A DNA stretch of 64,000 bases from Salipaludibacillus sp047795645 (GCF_047795645.1 NZ_CP181045.1:1116001-1180000); one strand, 5' to 3'. Positions 51,124 to 62,143 are shown, counted from the first letter of the stretch. The notes: generated from the sequence alone by a model not told the origin. Translations and numbers: made by a program.

Positions 51124-54100
51124 ATGGCGATTAGTTTCTATTTAGGACGTTCTGGCTCTGGTAAAACGACAAAAATGCAGACAGAAATGATTGATAAAAT
51201 GAACGAAAATCCGACTGGGGATCCAATTATTTACCTAGTACCAGAACAAATGACCTTTCAAGCTGAGAAAAATCTCGTCAAAAGGATGGGCAAGGGGATT
51301 ACTCGGACGCAAGTATTAAGTTTTTCAAGACTTGCTTTAAGAATTCTTCAAGAAGTAGGTGGAACTACCCGTAACCATATCGAAAAAACAGGAATTCATA
51401 TGTTGTTAAGAAAAATAGTTGAACGAAAAAAACAACAGTTTCAATTATTTCAAAAAGTTGCCACAAGTCAAGGTTTTGTTGAACAATTAGAGCAAATGAT
51501 AACAGAGTTCAAGCGTTACGATATAGATTCTGATGTTTTAAAGACAGAGATTGAGAGACTACAGGAATCGAATCAAGACGACTCTGCTGAACAACGGACG
51601 ATAAAAGATAAGCTCCATGATATGTATTTAATTTTGTCGCAAGTGGAAATAGAAATTGCTGATAAATATATTGCGTCTGAAGATTACCTGCAACTATTGG
51701 CCGATAAAATTTATGAATCAACCAAATTAAAACAGGCGATTGTGTATGTAGATGGATTTCATAGTTTTACTCCAATTGAGTTAAATGTCCTTCGTTCCTT
51801 ATTTATTACGGTGAAAGATGTGAACATTGCTCTGACATTGGATCAGCCTGTTGCAACAGTTGAAGACCTTCATCCACTTGATTTGTTTTATGAGACGGGG
51901 AACACATATAAACAGCTGTACGACTTATGTGAAGAGTTTGATTTGCCAGAAATATCAACGACGATACTTGACGAATCGAAACGATTTAAGTCGAGTGGGT
52001 TGATGTATTTAGAGAAAAATCAAAATCAAAGACCTGCGAAACCTTCAAATAATCATGAGGGAGTCCGTGTCATCAGTTCCGTGCATAGGCGAGGCGAAGT
52101 CGAAAGGGTTGCGCGCGAAATTATTTCATTAGTGAGGGACCAAGGATACCGTTATGGAGAAATTGCAATTTTGTTAAGGAATGTTGGAGAATATAGCGAC
52201 TATTTCGAAACAATTTTTCAAACTGAAAAAATTCCTTTTTTCACTGATCAAAAAAGGTCTGCACTTAATCATCCTCTAGTTGAATTTATTCGTTCTTCCT
52301 TGGAAGTTATTCAGCGCCACTGGCAATATGAAGCTGTATTTCGAACGTTAAAAACAGAACTTCTCTTTCCTATGAATGGAGAAAATACTCGTGAGAAAGT
52401 CGATCAACTAGAAAATTATGTCCTTTCATACGGAATAAGAGGGAAAAGATGGTATTCTGAGAAACCTTGGACTTATAGGCGGATGGCGACCACAGCTGAT
52501 AGTAATATCGATCAAACTAATGCTGAACAGTCATATGAAAAGCAAATAAATGAGTTGCGAGATTTATTAATGCAGCCACTAATTAATTTTCAAGCAAGCG
52601 TGAAGAAGTCAAAAACGGTACGTGACTATTGTCGAACCCTATACCAACTATTGGAAGACGTACAAGCAGCTGATAAACTCGAAGTTTTGCGAGATGAAGC
52701 GGTTAAGCTCGATGATTTACGAGAAGCGCGAGAGCATGATCAACTATGGTCTCAAATTATTCATTTGATCGATCAAATCGTTGAAATTAGTGGAGACGAA
52801 AAGATTAGTTTTGAGTTATTTATGAAAATGATTGAAACAGGATTGGAAAGCTTGTCCTTTTCAATTATTCCTCCAGCATTTGATCAAGTGGTGATTGCTG
52901 ATATGGAAACGTCTCGTGTATCCCAAGTCCGTTGTGCATTTATCATGGGTGTCAATGACGGCGTGATTCCAGCTAAGCCAGATGAAGGAAGTCTCGTTTC
53001 GGAAGAAGAGCGAGCACATCTTGAAAAGCAAGGGTTACATTTAGCTCCAGGTGCGGAAAGACAGCTTTTGAATGAATCCTTTTTGATGTATATGGCTCAA
53101 TCGATTCCACAAGAGAAACTCTATTTTACTTACCCTCTAGCAGATGAGGAAGGCCGAAGCCAACAGCCATCCATGATGTTACATCATATTCAAGATTTGT
53201 TTCCAAAGATGTCTATCGAAGTTGCATCTGGCTCTCCACTAGAAGTGAGTGAAGAACAAGAAGAACAAACGTTTATTACGAATCCACAGCAAACACTCTC
53301 TCAGTTAACGCAACAACTTCAAGGCTGGAAGCGTGGTTATCATGTTTCTAGCATTTGGTGGGAAGTGTACAACTGGTTTGTAACTAATTCAGCATGGAAA
53401 GGGAAAGTTTCAGTTGTATTACAAAGTTTAAACTATAAAAACCAACCAGAGAATTTACCTAAACGATTGACAGAGGCACTCTATGGACCAGTATTGAAAA
53501 CAAGTGTGTCGAGGATGGAGCAGTTTAATGCTTGTCCATTTTCACAGTTTGCAAATTATGGATTGAAATTAAAAGAACGTGAAACGTTTAAACTCGAAGC
53601 ACCAGATATCGGGACGTTATTTCATGCAGCCCTCAAAGAAATGGCTGAAACGTTACGAGCAGAAGGGAGAGATTTCTCTAATTTAACGAAACAAAAGGCG
53701 GCGTCGATGTCAAAAACGATTGTCGGCAATCTCGCACCTAAAATTCAAAGGGAAATTTTGCTTAGTTCAAATCGCTTCACTTATATTCAACAAAAATTAG
53801 AAGAAGTTGTTTCAAGGGCGTCTACGGTCTTGGCAGAACAAGCCAAACGAACAGGATTTTCTCCTGCAGGGTTAGAAGTTGGATTCGGACCTGATGAACA
53901 ATTACCGCCGTTAACCTTCGAATTAGACAATGGCCACGTTATTGAACTCATTGGAAGGATTGATCGCGTGGACAAAGCAGAAGATGAAGATGGTGTGTAT
54001 GTAAGGATTCTTGACTACAAATCCAGTAGTAAGGACATTAAACTCGATGATGTTTACGAAGGGTTAGCGTTACAAATGTTAATATATCTGGATGTGATTG

Positions 54101-54651
54101 TGACTTCTGCAGCGGACTGGTTAGGTACAGAAGTGACCCCAGCAGGAGTACTTTACTTCCACGTCCATAATCCGATGATTCAAGCTGATCAGAAATTGTC
54201 CTTAGAGCAAATTGAAGAGAAAATATTAGAAGATTTTAAAATGAAAGGTCTTTTATCTTCTTCATTAAATGTGATTAAACAGATGGATTTAGAGTTAGAA
54301 ACAGGACGTAGGTCCGAAATGCTCCCGGTAGGATTGAAAAAAGATGGGGAACCTTATGCAAATTCGAAAGTAATTACCGAGCCGGATTATAAAACGCTTC
54401 GTTCCTATTTAAGAAATCATGTGAAAAAAGTTGGAACGTCTATTATGCAAGGTAATATTAACCTTACACCATATAAAAAGAAACAAAACATTCCATGTAC
54501 TTTTTGCTCTTATAAATCGTTTTGTCAATTTGACCCTAGTATCGAGTCAAATGATTTCCGGTACCTTTCTGGACATTCCAACGAAGATATATTAGAACTG
54601 ATTCGCGAACAGGAAGGAGAAGCGCATGAACATAACACCGAAACCAACTAA
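51124..54651 (+). CDS. addB: ATP-dependent helicase/nuclease subunit AddB
   Basis: With AddA it resects double-strand breaks and loads RecA at Chi-like sites, replacing RecBCD in Firmicutes. ATG 51124 (GGAGGGG nine bases upstream) gives 1175 residues. It has the Walker A GRSGSGKT near residue 9 and an inactivated helicase fold. The C-terminal nuclease domain has DYKSSSKDI near residue 965. The Cys pattern of the iron-sulfur staple is present: CPFSQFANYGLKL near residue 805 and CTFCSYKSFC near residue 1125. It overlaps addA by 26 bases. Confidence 0.95.
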   Translation: MAISFYLGRSGSGKTTKMQTEMIDKMNENPTGDPIIYLVPEQMTFQAEKNLVKRMGKGITRTQVLSFSRLALRILQEVGGTTRNHIEKTGIHMLLRKIVERKKQQFQLFQKVATSQGFVEQLEQMITEFKRYDIDSDVLKTEIERLQESNQDDSAEQRTIKDKLHDMYLILSQVEIEIADKYIASEDYLQLLADKIYESTKLKQAIVYVDGFHSFTPIELNVLRSLFITVKDVNIALTLDQPVATVEDLHPLDLFYETGNTYKQLYDLCEEFDLPEISTTILDESKRFKSSGLMYLEKNQNQRPAKPSNNHEGVRVISSVHRRGEVERVAREIISLVRDQGYRYGEIAILLRNVGEYSDYFETIFQTEKIPFFTDQKRSALNHPLVEFIRSSLEVIQRHWQYEAVFRTLKTELLFPMNGENTREKVDQLENYVLSYGIRGKRWYSEKPWTYRRMATTADSNIDQTNAEQSYEKQINELRDLLMQPLINFQASVKKSKTVRDYCRTLYQLLEDVQAADKLEVLRDEAVKLDDLREAREHDQLWSQIIHLIDQIVEISGDEKISFELFMKMIETGLESLSFSIIPPAFDQVVIADMETSRVSQVRCAFIMGVNDGVIPAKPDEGSLVSEEERAHLEKQGLHLAPGAERQLLNESFLMYMAQSIPQEKLYFTYPLADEEGRSQQPSMMLHHIQDLFPKMSIEVASGSPLEVSEEQEEQTFITNPQQTLSQLTQQLQGWKRGYHVSSIWWEVYNWFVTNSAWKGKVSVVLQSLNYKNQPENLPKRLTEALYGPVLKTSVSRMEQFNACPFSQFANYGLKLKERETFKLEAPDIGTLFHAALKEMAETLRAEGRDFSNLTKQKAASMSKTIVGNLAPKIQREILLSSNRFTYIQQKLEEVVSRASTVLAEQAKRTGFSPAGLEVGFGPDEQLPPLTFELDNGHVIELIGRIDRVDKAEDEDGVYVRILDYKSSSKDIKLDDVYEGLALQMLIYLDVIVTSAADWLGTEVTPAGVLYFHVHNPMIQADQKLSLEQIEEKILEDFKMKGLLSSSLNVIKQMDLELETGRRSEMLPVGLKKDGEPYANSKVITEPDYKTLRSYLRNHVKKVGTSIMQGNINLTPYKKKQNIPCTFCSYKSFCQFDPSIESNDFRYLSGHSNEDILELIREQEGEAHEHNTETN

Positions 54652-57600
54652 TGTTACTTGGACAGAAGACCAATGGAAGGCGATTGTAGCAGAAGGTAAT
54701 AATATTCTCGTCGCCGCTGCGGCTGGAAGTGGTAAAACAGCTGTATTAGTCGAGCGGATGATCCGAAAGGTGGCAGATACTGATAAACCTATTGATATCG
54801 ATCGATTACTGGTTGTCACATTTACTAATGCAGCTGCTGCAGAAATGCGTCATCGGATTGGTGGAGCGATTGAAAAGAAATTAGATTCTAATCCAAGTTC
54901 CATACATTTGCGAAAGCAACTTTCTCTTTTACATCGGGCAAATATATCGACGCTGCATTCTTTTTGTATGAATGTCATACGTAAATACTATTATCAAGTT
55001 GACATCGATCCTAATTTCCGTATTTTAGATGATACAGAAGGTCAATTAATCAGGGAAGAAGTGATCGAAGAACTTTTTGAAGAAGAGTACGGACAAGAGG
55101 GAAATCAAACCTTCTTTGAGTTAGTTGATCAGTATAGCGGAGATCGTAGTGATGATAAACTTCGAAGTCTAGTACTACATTTATACAATTTTTCCCGTTC
55201 CAACCCACAGCCATTTAAATGGTTAGATAAAATTGTTATGGACTATCATTTAGGACACATTGAAAAAATTGAAGAACTAGATTGGGCTAATGAAGCAATA
55301 AGCCATGTACAAACACAGTTATCGCAAGCAATAGATTTACTTGAACGAGGGATGATGTTAACGAAAGAACCTGAAGGGCCATCTAAATACGCGGACACTT
55401 TTGATCAAGAAATCCTTCAAGTACGGGCATTATTATCAGCAAAAACATGGCAAGGTATGTTTGATCAATTCCAACAAGTTGGTTTTGGTCGAATCCCTTC
55501 TATCACCAAAAAGGACATGGTTGCCCCCCGTTTGAAGGATAAAGCGAAAACGCTTCGTGATCAAGCGAAAGATATGGTTCATGGATGTAAGATGGCTTTT
55601 TTCCAACTCCATCCTTCAGACATCCTAGCAGATTTACAAGCGATGGGTTCGACAATCGTTAAACTAACGACACTCGTTAAGCAATTTTCGAAACGATATA
55701 TGGATGAGAAAAAAGAAAAAAGTGTACTTGATTTCAGTGATTTAGAGCATTTATGTTTAGAAATTCTGACTGATACTGAAACAGCCCCTTCTGGTGACTT
55801 AAAAGCTTCAAAAGCAGCGGAGGAATACGCAAACTATTTTTCAGAAATTCTCGTTGATGAGTATCAAGATACAAACCTCGTTCAGGAAACAATTATTAGC
55901 CAGTTATCAAATGGGAAGAATTTATTTATGGTTGGAGATGTGAAGCAATCAATATATCGCTTTCGGCTAGCTGAACCGACACTTTTTATGAAGAAATATA
56001 AGCAATTTCAATTGGATGGCGCCGGTAGTGGAATGAGAATTGATTTAGCAAAAAACTTTCGTAGTCGTGCAGAAATTTTAAATGCGACAAATTTTATATT
56101 TCGTCAAATCATGGATGAGGAAGTCGGAGAAATTGATTACAATGAAGCGGCTGAACTAAAGTTAGGCAATGAGGGGTACCCAATTCAGGATGATTTAGAA
56201 ACGAAAATTGTATTAGTTAATAAAGGGGATTCGCTTCAATCTTCTCGCAAAGACGAAGGTGAGAACGAAACTCCAAGAGAATCTTTCGAAGAAGAACTAG
56301 AAACTTCTCAGCTTGAGGCGAGAGCGATGATCGCAGAAATGAAACGACTAATTCAATCAAAGTACCCGGTTTTTGATAAAGACTTAAATCAATCACGCCC
56401 GATAATGTATCGAGATATTGTCATCTTAATGAGGTCAATGCCTTGGGCTGAAACGATTATGGAAGAATGTAAAAAAGCGTCAATACCAGTCTATGCTGAT
56501 TTATCAACAGGTTATTTTCATGCGATCGAAGTAAGAGTGATGATGTCCGTATTAAAAATTATCGATAATCCATACCAAGATATACCGCTAGCTTCTGTCT
56601 TGCGTTCGCCGATAATGAATCTAACAGAAATCGAGTTAGCTGAAATTCGCTTATTCGCTAAAGGCGCACCTTATTATGAGGCTTTAATTATCGCTGCAAG
56701 TGATGAAAACGAAGATGAATCATTGAGGAATCGTTGCCATGATTTCATACAACAATTGTCTATTTGGCGAAAGCGATCAAAAACAGGTTCACTATCTGAA
56801 TTGATATGGCAGCTTTATCAAGACACAGGGTTTTATGATTATGTAGGTGGGATGCCAGGTGGGAAGCAAAGACAAGCAAACTTAACAGCGCTTTATGACC
56901 GATCTCGCTCGTATGAATCGACGTCATTCAGAGGTTTGTTTCGATTTCTTCGCTTTGTCGAACGTATGGAAGACAGAGGGGATGATTTAGGAACGGCAAG
57001 AGCATTGGGAGAACAAGAAGACGTTGTGCGGATGATGACGATCCATAAAAGTAAAGGACTTGAATTTCCTGTCGTCTTTATCGCAGGTTTGAATAAAATG
57101 TTCAATCGACAAGATATCCGAGGAGATTACTTTCTTCATAAAGAGTTAGGGCTGGGTTCTAAGCGAATTGATCCTAAAATCAGATTATCGTACCCAACAA
57201 TTCCTCAGCAAGTGATTAAAGAGAGGATCAAATATGAATCATTGGCAGAAGAAATGCGCGTGCTTTATGTGGGGTTAACCCGAGCAAAAGAAAAATTATT
57301 TCTTACTGGTACAGTTAAAGATGTTGAAAAGTCTTTTGAAAAATGGGGCGAGTCCGTTACGCAAAACGGTTGGTTATTGCCAAATATAAATAGAAAAAAG
57401 GCATCAAGTTTTCTCGATTGGATTGTCCCTGCTGTTTTTCGACATCAAGCTGTATCTCCTTTGTTAGAAAACTTGGATTTGGATACTTCGCAAATGGATG
57501 AGATTATTGCTAAAGACTCTTCGTCATGGAGCGTTGATGTTGTTGATAAAAGTGATCTTCATGAGGGGGAAGCGATTGTTGATAAACCCGATGAGGAAAT

Positions 57601-58378
57601 TAATGATAAGTTACATTCATTGCAACCTGTTTCAATTACATCATCAGTTAAAGAACAAATCATTTCACAGTTAGAATGGTCTTACCCTTACAAGGATGCA
57701 ACGAATCATCAAGCAAAACAGTCGGTGAGTGATTTGAAACGAGAGATGCAAGATGAATACAGTTACCAGCTTTTAGCTGGAGGATTTCAGTCAAAGTACG
57801 CAGATCGCCCTAAATTCTTGCAGGAAACGTCGTTTCATTCTGCTGAAATTGGTACACTTATGCATGCGATGATGCAGCGCGTTTCACTTTCAATTGTTCC
57901 CGACAATGTTTCTGTTCAGGCGGAAAAAGACAAGCTTGTAACGAAAGAGATCCTGACAACGGAGGAAGCCGAACAAATAAATGTCCCCGATGTAGTTCAA
58001 TTTCTGCAGTCGGATATCGGCAAGGAAATGCTAAGCGCGACAGAGGTGGAACGAGAAATTCCGTTTAGTTATCAAGTACCAGCTTCGGAAGCTTACACAA
58101 CTTGGCAGCAAAAAGAGGACGAATCTGTCTTTGTGCAAGGGGTGATAGATGCTGTGTTTCGAAATGAAGACGGAAATCTTGTTTTAGTAGACTATAAAAC
58201 CGATGCAATATCGGGTCGATTTGACGATCAATCCTTAGATGAAATTAAAAATCATTTCCGGCAACAGTACCGCTATCAAATTGATTTATATCGAAGAGCG
58301 CTTTCTGACAGTTGGTCAGAGCCTGTCGCTGAATGTTATCTCTACATGTTTGACGGGAATTTCTTGATCAGAATGTAA
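54626..58378 (+). CDS. addA: ATP-dependent helicase/nuclease subunit AddA
   Basis: A 1250-residue UvrD-type helicase with nuclease domain. AAAAGSGKTAVLVERM (Walker A) lies near residue 30, LVVTFTNAAAAEMRHRI (motif Ia) near residue 62, LVDEYQDTNLVQE (Walker B) near residue 408 and VKQSIYRFRLA near residue 432. MTIHKSKGLEFPVVFIAGLN is near residue 805, VGLTRAKEKLFLTG near residue 885, and the nuclease motif VQGVIDAVFRNEDGNLVLVD followed by YKTD is near residue 1170. It forms the AddAB heterodimer with the preceding product. Partner overlap suggests translational coupling. Confidence 0.96.
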   Translation: MNITPKPTNVTWTEDQWKAIVAEGNNILVAAAAGSGKTAVLVERMIRKVADTDKPIDIDRLLVVTFTNAAAAEMRHRIGGAIEKKLDSNPSSIHLRKQLSLLHRANISTLHSFCMNVIRKYYYQVDIDPNFRILDDTEGQLIREEVIEELFEEEYGQEGNQTFFELVDQYSGDRSDDKLRSLVLHLYNFSRSNPQPFKWLDKIVMDYHLGHIEKIEELDWANEAISHVQTQLSQAIDLLERGMMLTKEPEGPSKYADTFDQEILQVRALLSAKTWQGMFDQFQQVGFGRIPSITKKDMVAPRLKDKAKTLRDQAKDMVHGCKMAFFQLHPSDILADLQAMGSTIVKLTTLVKQFSKRYMDEKKEKSVLDFSDLEHLCLEILTDTETAPSGDLKASKAAEEYANYFSEILVDEYQDTNLVQETIISQLSNGKNLFMVGDVKQSIYRFRLAEPTLFMKKYKQFQLDGAGSGMRIDLAKNFRSRAEILNATNFIFRQIMDEEVGEIDYNEAAELKLGNEGYPIQDDLETKIVLVNKGDSLQSSRKDEGENETPRESFEEELETSQLEARAMIAEMKRLIQSKYPVFDKDLNQSRPIMYRDIVILMRSMPWAETIMEECKKASIPVYADLSTGYFHAIEVRVMMSVLKIIDNPYQDIPLASVLRSPIMNLTEIELAEIRLFAKGAPYYEALIIAASDENEDESLRNRCHDFIQQLSIWRKRSKTGSLSELIWQLYQDTGFYDYVGGMPGGKQRQANLTALYDRSRSYESTSFRGLFRFLRFVERMEDRGDDLGTARALGEQEDVVRMMTIHKSKGLEFPVVFIAGLNKMFNRQDIRGDYFLHKELGLGSKRIDPKIRLSYPTIPQQVIKERIKYESLAEEMRVLYVGLTRAKEKLFLTGTVKDVEKSFEKWGESVTQNGWLLPNINRKKASSFLDWIVPAVFRHQAVSPLLENLDLDTSQMDEIIAKDSSSWSVDVVDKSDLHEGEAIVDKPDEEINDKLHSLQPVSITSSVKEQIISQLEWSYPYKDATNHQAKQSVSDLKREMQDEYSYQLLAGGFQSKYADRPKFLQETSFHSAEIGTLMHAMMQRVSLSIVPDNVSVQAEKDKLVTKEILTTEEAEQINVPDVVQFLQSDIGKEMLSATEVEREIPFSYQVPASEAYTTWQQKEDESVFVQGVIDAVFRNEDGNLVLVDYKTDAISGRFDDQSLDEIKNHFRQQYRYQIDLYRRALSDSWSEPVAECYLYMFDGNFLIRM

Positions 58379-58556
58379 GAAGCTATTATGAAAGACGATA
58401 AGTCGAAGGCAGTTCCTTTAAATTTATCATTCTAATGTAGGTTTGTTTTATAAAAACATTGTAAAATGTCATTACTTTGACACCTATGATCTTAAGAAAT
58501 TGGTTATAATAAATATTGAGAAATAGTGAAGAAATGATTTGTAAGGGGGGATTTAG

Positions 58557-58877
58557 ATGATTTACTATGTTTTAACTGAGGATGAATGGAAAATTGCAAA
58601 AGAAGAAGAAGAGTACTGGCCTTCTGACTTTGATGATCGAGGGTATATCCCTTGTGCCAATCCAGGGCAAACAGAGTATCTAATTAGTGAGTTATTACTT
58701 GACGAAGAACCCTTATTGATATTAACAATAGATACACAAAAGCTTGAGAGTGTAATTATATATGAAGATGTCTATGAAACTGGCTCGATGAAACCACACG
58801 TTTATGGCTATATAAATATTGATGCAATAACTGGTATCGATGAATTCCATAGGTCACCATGTTGTATTCCATCATAA
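58557..58877 (+). CDS. DUF952 family protein
   Basis: A 106-residue protein with the DUF952 pattern: MIYYVLTEDEWKIAKEEEEY, GYIPCANPGQTEYLISELL, LLILTIDTQKLESVIIYED and KPHVYGYINIDAITGI. The family has an ADP-ribosyltransferase-like fold and no settled function. A good AAGGGGGG site precedes the ATG and a terminator follows. Confidence 0.75.
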   Translation: MIYYVLTEDEWKIAKEEEEYWPSDFDDRGYIPCANPGQTEYLISELLLDEEPLLILTIDTQKLESVIIYEDVYETGSMKPHVYGYINIDAITGIDEFHRSPCCIPS

Positions 58878-58891
58878 ATACTAAATAAAAG

Positions 58892-58923
58892 CACTACTCA
58901 GTTTAAATCGAGTAGTGTTTTTA
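58892..58923 (+). terminator. Terminator of the DUF952 gene
   Basis: CACTACTC (58892-58899) pairs with GAGTAGTG (58910-58917), followed by T residues. Confidence 0.85.
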
Positions 58924-59437
58924 TTTTAATTGCTCCCTCTTAACAGAATTTAACCTTTTAAGAAAAATTCAAAAATAAAATTTAATACTATAAAATTACT
59001 CTGAATTAAGTAATATTTTGAATTATTTCGAAAATTCAATTATGATGAATCTATCAATAAATTTTTTTACAAATGAAATGGGGGAATGAATGCGAAAATT
59101 TAATGGAGATTGATTTATTAATACGAATCATAAAAGAAGTTATATTAAAAACCATGATATCGGTGTTTAAAATTTATTAATTTTAAAAAAGAAACTCGTA
59201 AAATTGTTTGCGAGTAGTGCAGATTTAACTCAGAAATTTGGGACAAGTTCCATGTTTGACAAATGATAATAAGACAAAATAGCTAACTCAGAAACTCAAT
59301 TTAAATTACCCGTATAATTTCTATAAAATCTCGTATGATTTCATAATTTGATTATTAAAATAATCAAAATTACCACGATTCTCTGAAATGTGTTAAAATT
59401 CAGATAATTAAGTTGTTATACTATGAGGAGGATGTTT
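58924..59437. other. A+T-rich intergenic region ahead of korA
   Basis: About 510 bases with no credible gene. One short frame near 59090 (MRKFNGD) follows GGGGGAA, but its length makes it doubtful. The region should hold the korA promoter. Candidate -10 hexamers (TAAAAT near 59394, TATACT near 59417) lack good -35 partners. Confidence 0.4.
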
Positions 59438-61186
59438 ATGAGACAGTCTATTGAATGGATGGTTGGAGGGCAACAAGGAGAAGGTATTGATTCAACAGGG
59501 GAATTGTTTGCTAGAACACTAGTGAAATACGGCTATTCTGTATCTACCTATAAACAATTTATGTCCAGAATCAAAGGTGGTCACTCAAACTTCAAACTTA
59601 AGGCGACAAAAGAACGCAATTATTACGCTGGTGATCAGATCGATATTCTTCTTTGTTTTGACAAAGAATCGTTGCAGAAACAAGAAGAATACTTGACTAA
59701 AGATGCCGTAGTCATTCAAGAAGGAAAAGAGACAAGTGTTACGAAGAGCGAAGGAAATTATACTTATGACATTTTCAGTGTTCCTTTAAAGAAAATTGCA
59801 ACAGAACTTGGTAATCCACTAGCTAAAAATATGATAGCTATTGGAATTAGTTCCGCACTAGTAGATCTTCCTAAGGAACTGTTAAACCATTTTATAGCTG
59901 AAATTTTTCAGAAAAAAGGAGAAGGTGTCATTCAGTCAAATATTCTTGCGGTGGAAAAAGGGTATGAATTAACGAATGACCATTTATCTCATAGAATTTC
60001 TCCACTTGAGAAATCAGAACAAAAGGATCAACTTTTCATGTCAGGAAACGAAGCGACTGCGTTTGGAAGTTTAATGGCTGGGTGTCGTTTTTTAAGCGCT
60101 TACCCGATTACTCCTGCAAGTGAAGTGATGGAATGGTTAGCAAAAGAACTTCCTCCTTTGGGTGGGACGGTAATGCAAGTCGAAGATGAGATTGCAGGCA
60201 TTTGTTTTGCTATCGGTGCAAATTATAGTGGTGTTCGCGCAATGACAAGTACTTCAGGTCCCGGTATTAGTTTGAAAACAGAGGCATTAGGGATGGCAGG
60301 GATGACAGAAGTACCAATCGTTATCGTGAATTCTCAGCGTGGGGGCCCATCTACTGGACTTCCTACAAAACATGAACAAAGCGATTTACAACAGATGATT
60401 TATGGAACACATGGAGAGATACCTAGAATAGTATTGTATCCTTCCACAATTGAAGACGCTTTCTATGTTGCTGCAGAAAGCTTTAACTTAGCAGAAATTT
60501 ACCAATGTCCCGTTATTGTTGCGTTAGATTTAGGCTTATCGATGAATAAAATGACGATACCTTCATTTGATGTAAACCGAGTTGGTATTGACCGCGGCAA
60601 ACTGATTACGAACGAAGAAGCCGGAGAATACGATGAAGCCTTTTTTAATCGATATCGACTAACAGATGATGGTATTTCACCTAGACCTAAACCAGGCATG
60701 AAAAATGGATTACATTTAACAAGTTCCAATGAACATGGGGAAGATGGTTATATCTCTGAAGACCCTGAAATACGCGTGAAAATGATGCGGAAACGGTTAG
60801 AAAAAACAAGAGGTGCTATGATTCAAGAGCCAATCAAACTTCAAAGCTCAGGTGATATCAATCCTGAAGAAGCAGAGGTTTTACTTGTAGGAATGGGATC
60901 TACTTACGGTGCCATCGAAGAAGCGATGACGAAACTCAACGAAGAAGGCAATGAAACATATGCTCACTTACACATTCAACAACTTTATCCATTACCTATC
61001 GATCGATTAAAGGCCTTATTTGAAAATAAACGGATCATAACGGTAGAGAACAATTACAACGGACAGTTATTGTTATTATTAAAGCAATATTTACCGATAC
61101 ATGACCAATCAGACTCTATTCTACAATTTGATGGCAATCCATTTATGATTCAAACATTACTTAAAAAAATGAAAGAGGTGGTGTAA
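59438..61186 (+). CDS. korA: 2-oxoacid:ferredoxin oxidoreductase, alpha (gamma-alpha fusion) subunit
   Basis: ATG 59438 after AGGAGG gives 582 residues. The first 190 residues are the gamma domain (WMVGGQQGEGIDSTGELFAR, SRIKGGHSNFKL). The remainder is the alpha domain: GNEATAFGSLMAGCRFLSAY, PITPASEVMEWLAKELP, MTSTSGPGISLKTEALGMAG and STGLPTKHEQSDLQQMIYG. The complex decarboxylates 2-oxoglutarate or another 2-oxoacid to the acyl-CoA and reduces ferredoxin. It is followed two bases later by the beta subunit gene. No delta/ferredoxin subunit gene is adjacent. Confidence 0.9.
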   Translation: MRQSIEWMVGGQQGEGIDSTGELFARTLVKYGYSVSTYKQFMSRIKGGHSNFKLKATKERNYYAGDQIDILLCFDKESLQKQEEYLTKDAVVIQEGKETSVTKSEGNYTYDIFSVPLKKIATELGNPLAKNMIAIGISSALVDLPKELLNHFIAEIFQKKGEGVIQSNILAVEKGYELTNDHLSHRISPLEKSEQKDQLFMSGNEATAFGSLMAGCRFLSAYPITPASEVMEWLAKELPPLGGTVMQVEDEIAGICFAIGANYSGVRAMTSTSGPGISLKTEALGMAGMTEVPIVIVNSQRGGPSTGLPTKHEQSDLQQMIYGTHGEIPRIVLYPSTIEDAFYVAAESFNLAEIYQCPVIVALDLGLSMNKMTIPSFDVNRVGIDRGKLITNEEAGEYDEAFFNRYRLTDDGISPRPKPGMKNGLHLTSSNEHGEDGYISEDPEIRVKMMRKRLEKTRGAMIQEPIKLQSSGDINPEEAEVLLVGMGSTYGAIEEAMTKLNEEGNETYAHLHIQQLYPLPIDRLKALFENKRIITVENNYNGQLLLLLKQYLPIHDQSDSILQFDGNPFMIQTLLKKMKEVV

Positions 61187-61188
61187 TT

Positions 61189-62034
61189 ATGGCTACAATG
61201 AAAGATTTACGAGGAGATGTTTCCACTTGGTGTCCTGGGTGCGGCCATTTCAGCATCATGGCAGGAATTCAAAAAGCTATCATTGAGTTAGGATATGAAC
61301 CACATGAATTCGCGATTATTTCTGGGATTGGTTGTTCAGGAAAAGTGTCAGAATACATTCGAAGTAATGGTTTCCACTCCATTCATGGACGTTCAGTGCC
61401 TGTTGCCCAGGGTGTGAAAATGGGGAATCCTGATCTTAAGGTAATTGCATCAGGAGGAGATGGTGACGGTTATGGCATTGGTTTAGGTCACTTTGTTCAT
61501 GCATCAAGACGAAATATAGATATGTCTTACATTGTCATGGATAATAGCATATATGGTTTAACGAAGGGGCAAACGTCTCCACGAAGTGAACATGGTTTCG
61601 CCACAAAATCTGCATCAACAGATAACAAAGAATACCCAGTCGATCCCGTATCTACTTCTATTATCAACGGTGCAACTTTTGTCGCTCAAGGATACTCGGG
61701 AAATATCAAACAACTTAGTGGAATATTAAAAAGAGCGATTGAGCATCGAGGATTCTCCCACGTCAATATTTTCAGTCCATGTGTTACCTTCAATAAAATC
61801 AACACGTATGATTACTACAAAGAAAATCTTATATTCGTCGAGGAGCCTTTTGAATCACGTGATGAAGCTGTGAAAAGCTTGAGAGAAAACAAAGGTCTTG
61901 TAACAGGAATTCTTTTTGAAGAACACCGTGATGATTACCAAACAAAATTAGGGATAGATTTTGATATGCAGTCACTTGAGTCAGGAAAGATGGATAAAGA
62001 ACTCCTTCATTCCATTCAAAAAAAGTTTGAATAA
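61189..62034 (+). CDS. korB: 2-oxoacid:ferredoxin oxidoreductase, beta subunit
   Basis: A 281-residue TPP-binding subunit. Cluster cysteines lie in WCPGCGHFSI near residue 13, SGIGCSGKVSEY near residue 46 and FSPCVTFN near residue 196. The TPP/Mg motif is GGDGDGYGIGLGHFVHASRR followed by VMDNSIYGLTKGQTSP. It needs the korA product to act. The RBS GAGGTGG overlaps the end of korA, so the pair is coupled. The exact 2-oxoacid is uncertain. 2-oxoglutarate is the usual assignment in Bacilli. Confidence 0.92.
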   Translation: MATMKDLRGDVSTWCPGCGHFSIMAGIQKAIIELGYEPHEFAIISGIGCSGKVSEYIRSNGFHSIHGRSVPVAQGVKMGNPDLKVIASGGDGDGYGIGLGHFVHASRRNIDMSYIVMDNSIYGLTKGQTSPRSEHGFATKSASTDNKEYPVDPVSTSIINGATFVAQGYSGNIKQLSGILKRAIEHRGFSHVNIFSPCVTFNKINTYDYYKENLIFVEEPFESRDEAVKSLRENKGLVTGILFEEHRDDYQTKLGIDFDMQSLESGKMDKELLHSIQKKFE

Positions 62035-62087
62035 AGTATTTCGAATCTCAAATAATCGGACTGTGAAAATATTTGAATCTTAACGAA

Positions 62088-62124
62088 AAAGCCAAACCGC
62101 TATATCTTCGGTTTGGCTTTAATA
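62088..62124. terminator. Bidirectional terminator between korB and the ABC-F gene
   Basis: A 12-bp stem (62088-62099 with 62109-62120), A run on the left, T run on the right. Confidence 0.88.
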
Positions 62125-62143
62125 TTAATCAATACTTTAAAAG

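Noticed and set aside
59374..59388. CodY-like box upstream of korA
   Set aside because: The best alignment with the CodY consensus has four mismatches in 15 bases, too weak in such A+T-rich DNA.
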